Source of the DNA: Neorhodopirellula lusitana
GTDB taxonomy: Bacteria > Planctomycetota > Planctomycetia > Pirellulales > Pirellulaceae
Assembly (NCBI RefSeq): GCF_900182915.1
Contig: NZ_FXUG01000009.1
Location: 1-64,000, forward strand
Reading direction: 5' to 3'
Length of the DNA: 64,000 nt
Shown: piece by piece, positions 25,237 to 34,332 of the stretch
How the letters are laid out: each line of letters opens with the position of its first letter
Numbering within the stretch: the stretch's first letter is position 1
Made by a program: the position numbers and the translations under genes
Notes under the pieces: model-generated
The model's input: the letters and a program-made list of their open reading frames with translations, nothing else
What the model was told of the DNA's origin: nothing
Database searches by the model: none

Positions 25237-27768
25237 ATGGTTGAAAGAAAAACGGATACTCAACACCAACAATGCCTCACCAGTCTAGGCTTTGGGGCCC
25301 GAAATCCAAATCCGATTCTACCGGGAATCCGATCGCTTCGTCTGGGAATCCGATCTCGGCTTTGGATGCTATCGATCGTGGTTTGGACATTTGCGTTGGC
25401 CTGCAGTCCTGCTCGCGCCGAAATCGACGCACTGACCGTACAACGTTCCATCGACCGAGGAATTGAATATCTTCGCAAAACGCAAAAGCCCCAAGGCGGA
25501 TGGAACGAATACGGTGGTCAATCTTGTGGATTATCGGCGTTGTGTACCCTCGCATGGGTGAACGCCGGCGTTTCCCGCCAAGATCCCAACCTGATCCAAG
25601 CCCTGGACTACCTGCGCGGCTTTGAACCCAAGCAGACCTATTCTGTCGCTTTGCAAACACTGGTTTTTTGCCAAGTCGGCCAACCTGAAGACTTCCCCCG
25701 AATTCGGCGGAACGTGGCCTGGCTTTCAACTCAACAGAAGGCCGCAGGCGAGCGTTTCGCAGGTGCTTGGACTTACGGGAACGGCCGCGGCAACGGTGAC
25801 CCTTCCAATGCCCAGTTCGCCGTCCTCGCTCTCGGAGCCGCGGCGGATTTAGGAATCGAAGTCGATCCGGCAATCTTCCAACTCGCATCCGATTACTGGA
25901 AAGGAATCCAGCTGCGTCGTGGCGGCTGGTCGTATGGCGGCCCCACTCCATCGGGTTCGATGACCTGCGCGGGCATCGCGTCGACCCTCATCTGCAACGG
26001 CAGCCTGCGAGATCGAAACAACCAAGACCAACAACTCAACTGTTGCGGGAACAGCGACTCGGACGACACCGTCCAACGTGGCCTGGATTTTCTTAGCACC
26101 GTGTTCACCGTTCGGGCCAACCCCGGCGGCGAACTGCTCAGCTACTTTTACTACCTCTATGCGGTCGAGCGAGTTGGCCGCCTATCGGGTCGACGATTGA
26201 TTGGTGATCGTGACTGGTACCGCGAGGGAGCCGAACGACTGGTGTCACTTCAAGATGACTTCCAGGGATTCTGGCAGGGCGGCGGTCCGGTCGAAACCAA
26301 TCGAGACATCGCCACCTCGTTCGCACTACTGTTCCTCGCTAAGGGAAAACGCCAGGTCGTCATCGGCCGACTCGATCACCCATCCACACGCGATGCCACC
26401 GTCGCGGCTCGCGGTCAAGTCAGAGCACAACAAGTCGGCGAATCCGCCGGTTCACAACCCCATGCCGGTAGCCTGCAAACGTTAGTCCATCATGTGGAAA
26501 AAGACTGGCTGCGTGAACTCACCTGGCAAAACATCTCGGCGGAGCAAGCCACCACCGACGACCTTTTGCAAACCCCCGTTCTGGTCATCGCCTCGCGAAA
26601 CCGGCTGGACTTCGACGCGGCGTTGATCAAACGTCTCGGCGACTATCTCGATCAAGGCGGCACGATTCTGTTTGATGCCCTGGCTGGTGATGGGTGTGGT
26701 GATGACCGAGCCTTTCGTCAAAGCGTGACCCAGCTTTGCCAACAGTGGTACCCGCAATCACGTCTAGAACCGCTACCGGCAACGCACCCGGTTTGGTTCG
26801 CGGAGAAGTACGTGGATCCAAAGGTGGTGCTGTCTGAAAACGGCCAAGAGTTCTCGATCGAGGGCGTGCAGTCCTGCTGCCGAACGCCGATTTTCTACTC
26901 GCCCCAAAGCTTGATGTGCCGCTGGAGCTACGGCGGCCCGCTGCTGCGCAACCTCGACCTCCCCGACGCAATTGCTGGCCAAGTCAAAGCCGGGATTACC
27001 GTCGGTGAGAACATTCTGGCTTACGCGACCGGACGTGAGCTGAAGGACAAGCTCGATGCCAGTCGCGGGATCAACGCTGCCGTCGCACCGGTTCCCACAA
27101 GAGGAGCCATCCCGATTGCGATGGCGTCACTTGGTGCTGGGGAACGCCAGGTCAGCCGGGCTCTTCCCAACGCCGCCGCCATCATTCGAGAGAAGCTGGC
27201 CATCGAAGTCATCTCGATCGACGAGCCCATCGCACTGACCGAGGAATCTTTATCACGAGTGGGCGTGCTCTATTTAACCGGGCAAACCGCCTTCACCCTC
27301 GATGCCACCGCGCGGCGGGCACTGCAGAACTTCATCGACCGCGAAGGGATGATCTTCGCCAGCCCAATCTGTGGCGACGAAGCATTTGCCGCTTCCGTTC
27401 AAAAAGAACTTCAATCACTCACCGGTGGTGACTCCTGGGAGCCCTTACCATCGGATCACTCCGCGTTCAGCCCACAGTTCGGTGGCTACGACATCACTCG
27501 CGTCAAGATCCGCACCCCACAACAGAAACGCCAACTCGGCGGCCCCGCTGCGACCGCGCAAGCACAAACGCCTATCGCGATCCAACAACGCGCCGATTCA
27601 CCTGTCATTCAGGTCATCCAATCCGATCGCTCGAGCAACGTGTTCTACTCACCACTGGACCTCAGTTGCGCCCTCGAAAGCCAGAACTCGATTCAGTGCC
27701 CCGGCTACCCCACCGACGATGCTGCCAAAATTCTTGCCGGCATGATTCTCTACTACTTAAACCAATGA
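25237..27768 (+). CDS. DUF4159 protein with terpenoid-cyclase-like (prenyltransferase) repeats
   Basis: The product of about 843 residues has a basic N-terminus and a signal-like helix (MLSIVVWTFALACSPARA). An alpha/alpha toroid region follows with repeats such as YLRKTQKPQGGWNEYG and GVSRQDPN. Then come two DUF4159 regions, both of the glutamine-amidotransferase-like/VWA-associated type (TPVLVIASRN, GDYLDQGGTILFDALAGDG and later GVLYLTGQTAFTLD, FIDREGMIFASPICGDEAF). A second possible start is ATG 25366. The pairing with MoxR fits known planctomycete gene clusters. The protein is probably periplasmic or inner-membrane anchored. Confidence 0.88.
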   Translation: MVERKTDTQHQQCLTSLGFGARNPNPILPGIRSLRLGIRSRLWMLSIVVWTFALACSPARAEIDALTVQRSIDRGIEYLRKTQKPQGGWNEYGGQSCGLSALCTLAWVNAGVSRQDPNLIQALDYLRGFEPKQTYSVALQTLVFCQVGQPEDFPRIRRNVAWLSTQQKAAGERFAGAWTYGNGRGNGDPSNAQFAVLALGAAADLGIEVDPAIFQLASDYWKGIQLRRGGWSYGGPTPSGSMTCAGIASTLICNGSLRDRNNQDQQLNCCGNSDSDDTVQRGLDFLSTVFTVRANPGGELLSYFYYLYAVERVGRLSGRRLIGDRDWYREGAERLVSLQDDFQGFWQGGGPVETNRDIATSFALLFLAKGKRQVVIGRLDHPSTRDATVAARGQVRAQQVGESAGSQPHAGSLQTLVHHVEKDWLRELTWQNISAEQATTDDLLQTPVLVIASRNRLDFDAALIKRLGDYLDQGGTILFDALAGDGCGDDRAFRQSVTQLCQQWYPQSRLEPLPATHPVWFAEKYVDPKVVLSENGQEFSIEGVQSCCRTPIFYSPQSLMCRWSYGGPLLRNLDLPDAIAGQVKAGITVGENILAYATGRELKDKLDASRGINAAVAPVPTRGAIPIAMASLGAGERQVSRALPNAAAIIREKLAIEVISIDEPIALTEESLSRVGVLYLTGQTAFTLDATARRALQNFIDREGMIFASPICGDEAFAASVQKELQSLTGGDSWEPLPSDHSAFSPQFGGYDITRVKIRTPQQKRQLGGPAATAQAQTPIAIQQRADSPVIQVIQSDRSSNVFYSPLDLSCALESQNSIQCPGYPTDDAAKILAGMILYYLNQ

Positions 27769-27772
27769 TCGC

Positions 27773-28216
27773 ATGCTGACGCGACTGTACGATCGTTATC
27801 TCGATTGGCGGTACGGCACCTTCGATCCGCAAGCTCGCTTGGGTCGCCGAGGTGAACAAGTCGCCGCCCGGCATCTGCGCATCAAGGGGCTACGTGTGAT
27901 TGCCGAAAGCGAAAGCGATCGAGGCGGTGAAATCGATGTGATCGCGATGGATGTCAAGCGACGCTTGATCGTCTTCGTCGAGGTCAAAACCCTGGCCACA
28001 CGCCGGCCTGGCCATCCGGCCGATCGAGTTGACGAGAACAAACAAGCTCGCATCGCCCGCGCCGCGATGCGCTACCTGAAACGCAAAAAGCTGCTTGGGA
28101 CGCCCTGCCGCTTCGACGTCATCGCCGTTTGGTGGCCGACCGATGAAGCCCAACCGACCCGAATCGAGCACTACGAATCGGCATTCGATTCACCGCTGGA
28201 CTACCAACTCTTCTAA
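27773..28216 (+). CDS. UPF0102 (YraN) endonuclease-like protein
   Basis: The 147-residue protein carries the Holliday-junction-resolvase-like nuclease core of the UPF0102 family: LGRRGEQVAARHLRIKG, then GGEIDVIAMD and FVEVKTLATR, the E-D-ExK metal-binding pattern. RFDVIAVWW is the last core strand. Biological role is not established. It starts 4 bp after the preceding stop. Confidence 0.9.
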   Translation: MLTRLYDRYLDWRYGTFDPQARLGRRGEQVAARHLRIKGLRVIAESESDRGGEIDVIAMDVKRRLIVFVEVKTLATRRPGHPADRVDENKQARIARAAMRYLKRKKLLGTPCRFDVIAVWWPTDEAQPTRIEHYESAFDSPLDYQLF

Positions 28217-28276
28217 CCCAGCATATCACGTCAATTCCGCTAGCTATTAATTCAGGAACTGGTCGCTGGATGCTCC

Positions 28277-29452
28277 CTAGCCTTGGTGGCGAAGCGCTTC
28301 GGTGGGATGCAACTGAGTCGCACGATAAGCCGGGATCAGAGCACCAATGACACCGATTCCCAACCCGATCATCGCACCGCGCAGCCAAACCGCGGGAGCG
28401 ATCGAGGGCTGCAAGACACCCGCGGCCGCCGAATGATTGGAAAGCAAGTACAACAAGCCGGCTGCACCAATCCCGCCGATCAAGGTTGCCACCAACGACA
28501 AGAACACTGATTCCCAAAAGATGATGGCAGCCACACGCCGTGTCGGCCAACCAATCGCTCGCAAGATCCCAATTTCGCCAGTACGTTCCAGCACACTGGT
28601 CATCATCGTGTTCAGCGTGCCGATCGCTCCGACCAACAACGCGATCGCGGACGTCATCCAGGCCATCGACGACGCCATCTGCATACGAGTATCGGTGCGA
28701 ACGAACTCATCAGTGGCCAAGGCAAGCAACTTTGGATCCACCGACTCAATTCGCTCCACGAGGGACTCAAGCTCTGACTGATCCACCATGTCATCAAGAA
28801 CCACGTTGATGTAGGTCAATTGTCCTTCGCGTCCGGTCAAACGCTGGAGAGCTTTCAACGACATGATCATCGAACCATTCTCCCAAACGCTGCCGCTTTG
28901 AAAAACGCCACCGACGGTGAAGGGCTCGTCAAACAGATCAACCGCATCACCGACTTTCGCCTGCATCCGATCGGCCAAATTCTGGCCAAGATACAGCACA
29001 TCCTTTGGCTCAGCGTCACTGCCTGACTTGGCAGCGTCCGCGTTTGGCTCGACCGAGTCACCGCTGGGCATGACTGGCTTAAGCCCATAGTCAGCGAACA
29101 GCCAAGAATCGGTTCGCATCCCCATCGCGGGGATGCCATAGATTTGCCGATCTTCGATCGACATCGTTTCAAGCAACACGCCGGCTGCCTTTTGGACACC
29201 GTCGACGCCTGCAATCTTCTCCGCGAAATCATCGCTTAGCGAACTGCTAAGGCGATCCGCAGAACCCTGCCGAGAAACGACCACATCGACTCGGTGGGAC
29301 TCATAGACACTGCGAAACGAGTCCGCAAATCCATCAGCCACACCGACTAATGCCATCACCGAACCGATCGCCGTTGCGAGCGCCGCAAGAGTCAAGAACG
29401 TCCGGAAGGGACGTCGCAAAAGACTCTTGAAGACAAATCCGAGAAATGACAA
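28277..29452 (-). CDS. FtsX-like ABC transporter permease (MacB/LolC type)
   Basis: The 391-residue protein has one N-terminal helix (FLTLAALATAIGSVMALVG), a MacB-type periplasmic domain of about 210 residues and three C-terminal helices. GEIGILRAIGWPTRRVAAII is the conserved FtsX coupling segment and it ends LIPAYRATQLHPTEALRHQ. The partner ATPase is not adjacent. The gene starts 8 bp after the MFS transporter gene on the same strand, so it may be transcribed with it. Confidence 0.9.
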   Translation of the reverse strand: MSFLGFVFKSLLRRPFRTFLTLAALATAIGSVMALVGVADGFADSFRSVYESHRVDVVVSRQGSADRLSSSLSDDFAEKIAGVDGVQKAAGVLLETMSIEDRQIYGIPAMGMRTDSWLFADYGLKPVMPSGDSVEPNADAAKSGSDAEPKDVLYLGQNLADRMQAKVGDAVDLFDEPFTVGGVFQSGSVWENGSMIMSLKALQRLTGREGQLTYINVVLDDMVDQSELESLVERIESVDPKLLALATDEFVRTDTRMQMASSMAWMTSAIALLVGAIGTLNTMMTSVLERTGEIGILRAIGWPTRRVAAIIFWESVFLSLVATLIGGIGAAGLLYLLSNHSAAAGVLQPSIAPAVWLRGAMIGLGIGVIGALIPAYRATQLHPTEALRHQG

Positions 29453-29460
29453 TTCACATC

Positions 29461-30996
29461 CTAGTAAGAGGTGGCCGGTGGTTCCTCGTCGTCGGCCGCC
29501 GATTGAGCATCGGTCGGTTCTTCATGAGCAACGACGGTTCGTTTGAATCCAAACAGTAAGATAAAGTACAAAACCGCCATCGTCAGGGGCACTAACGCGG
29601 TCACCCGCAAGGCCATTCGGCTGCCCAGCAAGTTAGCTTCGGCGACGGGTGCAGCATCGACAGCAGCAAATTCCTTGTTGGCTTGCCACCAATCGTATTG
29701 CTTACGAAGCTCGTCGAACTTCTCGCCTTCCCAAGCCTCACCGGCAATTTCGCGTTCATTTTCGATCGCGGCACCGTTGTCACCCAGCATCGCGGCGGCC
29801 GAACCGTCGATCCCCGTGATCGGTGGGAAGAACAAAAATGCGTTTTCGTTCGGTGCCTTCACTCGCTCAAAGGTTTCAGGCGACTGTTCCTGCAATTGGC
29901 CCGACGCGAAATAATCTTGCTTGTAGCCAATGCCGGGTCCGCCCAGTGCTCCGGCTGACAGCATGCCGACGCAGCCCATGATCGCCATGCCGATGGTGGC
30001 ACTTTGTGGGAAACGCTCGCCCAAAACACCCAACATGGTCGGCCACAGGAAGGTCTTACCGACCGCGTAAATGGTCGCGGCAAAGAACATGAACGGGACA
30101 CTGTCGCCAATGCTGATCAAGTACAAACCTGCCGCACCAATCAAGGCGCTCACTAGCAACAACCCCAACGAAGAAATCTTGTGCACGATTGGGCCGGCAA
30201 AGAATCGCAGCACGGTCATCAAAAGTGACGTGTAGATGAACAGTGCCGTTCCCAACGTGGCGCTGCTGAGGATGCTGCCGGTGATCTTGTTGATCCAGCT
30301 ATCGGTTCCCAATTCGACGTATCCCACACAGGCGTGGGCAACCAACAGAATCAAGAAGAAGGGGCCCAACAAACGGGAAAGCATTCCGCCATAGGACGTG
30401 GTTCCTTGCTGAGCAGCCGTCTTGGGAAACGTTTCGAACATCACAATGAAACCGTAAATCGCCACAGGCACCAAGAACGTGGCCATCAGGATTTCCCAGG
30501 CAACGATTCCCTTCGCAAACACGATCAAGCCACCGATCACCAAACCAGCTGGCCAACCGGAGTGCAAAATATTCAAGTAGTGAGTCTTCTGTTTAGGAAA
30601 CAGATCCGCCGTCAGTGGGTTAATCACACCTTCGCAAATCCCGTTTCCGACCGCAAAGATGAACATCGACCAGTACAACAACGTGTACACCGCGTCCTTA
30701 CCGCTGGCGTTAAAGACCGGCGTCGCCGCAAACAACATGACGGCTGAAACCACGTGACAAACCAACGCGATCATCAACAATTTCTTGTAGCCGATCGTGT
30801 CGATCATGAAACCCGCGAACAAAATCACGGCTCCGAAACCAACCAGCCCACCACCAGTAATGCTGCCCAATTCAGTCATCGTGAAGCCGAATTCGGCGGA
30901 CCAAATTTCAAGCAAACCGCCCCGAACGCCAAAGCCTATCCCGGCAGCGACCAGGGTTAAGATGCCGGCGGTTAGAAGTTTTTTACGATTGTCCAT
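29461..30996 (-). CDS. MFS transporter
   Basis: The 511-residue protein has about twelve transmembrane helices in the major facilitator arrangement. The segment FAGFMIDTIGYKKLLMIAL between helices 2 and 3 is the MFS motif. A cytoplasmic or periplasmic insert of about 110 residues (KQDYFASGQLQEQSPETFER to AAPVAEANLLG) lies before the last helix, and the C-terminus is acidic. The substrate is not identifiable; planctomycete relatives are often annotated as sugar or nucleoside transporters. Confidence 0.85.
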   Translation of the reverse strand: MDNRKKLLTAGILTLVAAGIGFGVRGGLLEIWSAEFGFTMTELGSITGGGLVGFGAVILFAGFMIDTIGYKKLLMIALVCHVVSAVMLFAATPVFNASGKDAVYTLLYWSMFIFAVGNGICEGVINPLTADLFPKQKTHYLNILHSGWPAGLVIGGLIVFAKGIVAWEILMATFLVPVAIYGFIVMFETFPKTAAQQGTTSYGGMLSRLLGPFFLILLVAHACVGYVELGTDSWINKITGSILSSATLGTALFIYTSLLMTVLRFFAGPIVHKISSLGLLLVSALIGAAGLYLISIGDSVPFMFFAATIYAVGKTFLWPTMLGVLGERFPQSATIGMAIMGCVGMLSAGALGGPGIGYKQDYFASGQLQEQSPETFERVKAPNENAFLFFPPITGIDGSAAAMLGDNGAAIENEREIAGEAWEGEKFDELRKQYDWWQANKEFAAVDAAPVAEANLLGSRMALRVTALVPLTMAVLYFILLFGFKRTVVAHEEPTDAQSAADDEEPPATSY

Positions 30997-31254
30997 GAGC
31001 TGATTGGGGTGAGAGAGAGGAAGGCTATTGGAGGGGAATAGGCGGAAGTATAGTCACAACGCCAGCCTAACGGAACGGTCACGATACAACCATTAGGCGA
31101 GCGATAACCGGAAGCGACTTCCCATTGCGGCTAAATTTCGCAAGCCCACTTAATTGCCACCCAACCCACATCAATCAAGCGACGTACCGTCTTCCCCATT
31201 CGGCGGAACGCCAATTCGGGTGCCGTCGATCGACGACTCGCCTATAATCCTTCC

Positions 31255-33588
31255 ATGACTCGATTGATTGCTCTAACGGCTTGCTTCATTACCGGTTTCC
31301 TGGCCGGCACCGGATCATTTGCAAACATGGCCCAGCCTGCTCTTGCTCAACCGATCACGCCCCAAACAGAGACTTTTACGCCGGAAAACCGATCATCGGA
31401 AAACCAGTCATCGCCAAGTTCACTGCCTGACAGTCGCGCCTCCAGCAATCAGCTGGAAGGCTTTCAGATCGAAATTTCCAGCCCGCTGTCCACTCGCCAA
31501 GTGCAGCGAACACTGGGGCAGCTTCGTCGCCTCGCTCAGGCCAGGCGAGATGATCGCGTCACGGTCGTCCTGCGTTTCGCCGGTTCAGCTAACAACAGTT
31601 CACTGCCCGAAGAGTCAAACCGGGCCCCAGCCAACCTAGGCGATTCACGCAGCGACACCAGCCTGGAAGACGCACTCAAACTCGCCCGAGCCATTTCGGG
31701 AGACGAACTTCGCCGAATCCGCTGCATCGCTTGGATTGACGGCCCCGTCACCGGACACGAAACGCTGGTCGCACTCGCTTGCGAATCAATGGTTGCATCC
31801 AGAACGGGCTCACTGGGGGAGGTCACGTCGGCGAGCGGGTCGATCGATGAAACAACCAGCCTGATCTACCAGTCGATTGCGAAACGTCGAGGCTTGCTGC
31901 CCGATGCGGTTGTCGCGTCGCTGGTCAACCCGAACGCTGAACTCGCACGCGTGCGAAGTTCCGACGGTGAAGTTCAATTCGTGATCGGTCAAAAACTGGC
32001 CAAACTTAGGCAGTCCGGCGACGTGGTGGAAGAAACCACTTGGGCTGAGACGGGCGTTCCCCTGGTGCTCTCAGCGGACCAACTGCGGCAGCTTCGCGCG
32101 GCCACGACGATTGTCAGTTCCCCCGACGAAGTCGCTGATCATCTCGGGCTCGCTCGCCTACGTAACGAATCAGTTGACTCGACCGAACAAGCAATCGGCG
32201 TCCTCTTAAAAGTGAACGGACCGATCAACGCCAAACGAGTCCGGCGTTGGCAGGCGAACCTCGCCGCTACCGTGGACTCCGGTGAAACCAATACTTGGAT
32301 GATCGAAATCGACTCACCGGGCGGGTATTTGCCCGGCACAGCCTCCTTGGCAGCCGTCGCGGCCGAACCTGCCTCATCGATTCGGCAGGTCGGCGGATTC
32401 GTTTCGCATGAAGCACGCGGCGATGCTGTGTTGCTGGCCCTCGCGTGCCAACCGCTAAGCCTGCATCCCGAAGCAACCCTGGGCGGCCCCGGTGCTCAGG
32501 CAATCGACGCCGCAGATGTTGATCGCCAACGGGAACTGATTACTTTGATTGCGGACTCAACCGGACGAAGCGAAACACTGATTCGTGGGCTGCTGAACCC
32601 CGAACTCGCCGTGCACCGCTACATCCATCGGCGGACAGGCCGTATCCGGTACGCCGTCCCCAGCGAACTGACCGCTGAGTTCAATGCCGCATCGGCGAAA
32701 AACGCCGACGGTGACTCGGATGCCAAGCCCGACGTCTCAAGCGTCTGGAAACGAGAGCAAAGAATTGAACTGGGTGACGGACTCAGTTCGCAAGCTGCCA
32801 TTGAACTGGGACTCGCGGAAGCAGAGGCAGAGAACCTATCGGTGGCGTGCACTACGATTGGCTTGGATGCCATTCCGCCGCAGTTATCCGATCGTGGATT
32901 GGTGCGATGGGTAGAACAGATTGGCCGCAATGACGGCATGGCCTTCGCATTACTATTGATGGGCTTCATGTTTCTATCGGCAGAGGCCAGTGCCCCCGGA
33001 CTCGGCATCCCGGGCTTCTTAGCCATGCTCTGTTTTGCGTTCTTTTTCTGGACCAAGTTTCTAGCCGGCACCGCGGAATGGGCCGAACTGCTAGCCTTCG
33101 GTCTGGGGATTGCTTGTCTGGCGATCGAGGTTTTTGTATTGCCGGGGTTTGGGATATTCGGCGTCGGCGGCTTAGTCCTGACAGTACTGGGCGTTGTCCT
33201 GATGAGCCAAACCTTTGTCGTGCCTCGCAACGCCTATCAAACCGCCGAAGCCGTCAACGGAATCGGGATGGCAATGGGTGCCATGATCGGATTGATAGTG
33301 GGGCTGTTCCTCGTACGAGCTTTTCTTCCCAAAGCGGCAACCGCCACAGGCCTGGCGATGGAAGTCCCATCCGATTCGATCGAAGAAGGCGAGCGTGTCG
33401 CTCACTACGACCACCTCCTCGGACAAACCGGTGTCGCGGCTACGCGGTTGCGCCCTTCGGGAAAAGCACGCTTTGGCGACACGCTTGTGTCCGTCATTAG
33501 TGACGGGTCTGCGGTGGAGCCCGGGCAACCTGTTCGAGTGCTGCAGGTATTGGGTAACCGAATTGTCGTCGAAACGGTGGAACCGTAG
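31255..33588 (+). CDS. NfeD-type membrane protein with two ClpP-like domains lacking the serine
   Basis: The 777-residue protein starts with a signal peptide (MTRLIALTACFITGFLAG). Two ClpP/NfeD-like domains follow, about 75-260 and 300-480. In NfeD proteases the nucleophile lies in an AASAG-type helix start before ALA. Here those places read GPVTGHETLVALA (G167) and VSHEARGDAVLLALA (G389), so both seem to lack the serine. IDSPGG at 353-357 keeps the upstream signature. Four transmembrane helices follow (about 560-710) and a C-terminal OB-fold domain (GQTGVAATRLRPSGKARFGD). It is coupled to the next NfeD gene by TAGTG. Confidence 0.85.
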   Translation: MTRLIALTACFITGFLAGTGSFANMAQPALAQPITPQTETFTPENRSSENQSSPSSLPDSRASSNQLEGFQIEISSPLSTRQVQRTLGQLRRLAQARRDDRVTVVLRFAGSANNSSLPEESNRAPANLGDSRSDTSLEDALKLARAISGDELRRIRCIAWIDGPVTGHETLVALACESMVASRTGSLGEVTSASGSIDETTSLIYQSIAKRRGLLPDAVVASLVNPNAELARVRSSDGEVQFVIGQKLAKLRQSGDVVEETTWAETGVPLVLSADQLRQLRAATTIVSSPDEVADHLGLARLRNESVDSTEQAIGVLLKVNGPINAKRVRRWQANLAATVDSGETNTWMIEIDSPGGYLPGTASLAAVAAEPASSIRQVGGFVSHEARGDAVLLALACQPLSLHPEATLGGPGAQAIDAADVDRQRELITLIADSTGRSETLIRGLLNPELAVHRYIHRRTGRIRYAVPSELTAEFNAASAKNADGDSDAKPDVSSVWKREQRIELGDGLSSQAAIELGLAEAEAENLSVACTTIGLDAIPPQLSDRGLVRWVEQIGRNDGMAFALLLMGFMFLSAEASAPGLGIPGFLAMLCFAFFFWTKFLAGTAEWAELLAFGLGIACLAIEVFVLPGFGIFGVGGLVLTVLGVVLMSQTFVVPRNAYQTAEAVNGIGMAMGAMIGLIVGLFLVRAFLPKAATATGLAMEVPSDSIEEGERVAHYDHLLGQTGVAATRLRPSGKARFGDTLVSVISDGSAVEPGQPVRVLQVLGNRIVVETVEP

Positions 33589-34229
33589 TGCCCGATTACT
33601 ACGCCGTCGCACTCCTAATCGTCTTCTACGCACTCGTCGTAGCCGAATTGTTCATCCCCAGCGGTGGACTACTGGGAGCGATCGCCGTCATCGTGGCAAT
33701 TACCTCGGTCATCATCGGGTTCACCGTCAGCGTGACCTTTGGCGTGACCCTGTTTTTAGTGTACCTGCTGACAACACCCATTTTGTTTGTGGTCGCACTC
33801 TACGTGTGGCCCAAAACTCGCCTGGGCCGTTCGATGCTGAACCGAGACGCATTGGAAACCGACACGACGGGCCCACCGCCAACGACACTCGACGGCGTCC
33901 CACTGGAACAATTGGTCGGACAACTCGGCCAAGCTACCTCAAGCCTCCTGCCCAGCGGCCAAGTCAAGGTCGACGGACACAAGACCACCGCGGTCAGTAC
34001 CGGCCTTCCCATTGAATCCGGCCAATGGGTGAAAGTCGTTCGCCTCTACGGTGGCAAGATTCAAGTGCGTGAAGCCACGCCAGAAGAGGTCGAAGTTGCG
34101 ACGAACGCTGCGACCCCCGGAAACCAAGCGACGGTAGATAGCGATTCAGAATCACCAAAAGTTGCGCCGGATTCGTCTCGACCAATCAGCACGACACTGG
34201 ACGACATCGATCTGGAAGAGCTGACGTAA
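33588..34229 (+). CDS. NfeD family membrane protein, short form
   Basis: The 213-residue product starts at GTG 33588, whose G is the last base of the preceding stop (TAGTG). It has an N-terminal helix (VALLIVFYALVVAELFIP), two more hydrophobic segments (GAIAVIVAITSVIIGFTV and FGVTLFLVYLLTTPILFVV), and an OB-fold domain around LVGQLGQATSSLLPSGQVKV. The C-terminus is acidic. It probably forms a membrane complex with the longer NfeD protein; flotillin partners usual for NfeD are not in view. Confidence 0.85.
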   Translation: MPDYYAVALLIVFYALVVAELFIPSGGLLGAIAVIVAITSVIIGFTVSVTFGVTLFLVYLLTTPILFVVALYVWPKTRLGRSMLNRDALETDTTGPPPTTLDGVPLEQLVGQLGQATSSLLPSGQVKVDGHKTTAVSTGLPIESGQWVKVVRLYGGKIQVREATPEEVEVATNAATPGNQATVDSDSESPKVAPDSSRPISTTLDDIDLEELT

Positions 34230-34332
34230 ACGGCTGATTGCGATCCGCAACCAGCAAGCATGGCGTATAAAAACGCAGCTTCCCTCGACAACGTGTGCCT
34301 AAAGACAACGTTTGCGCAAATAAGCGGTGGCG

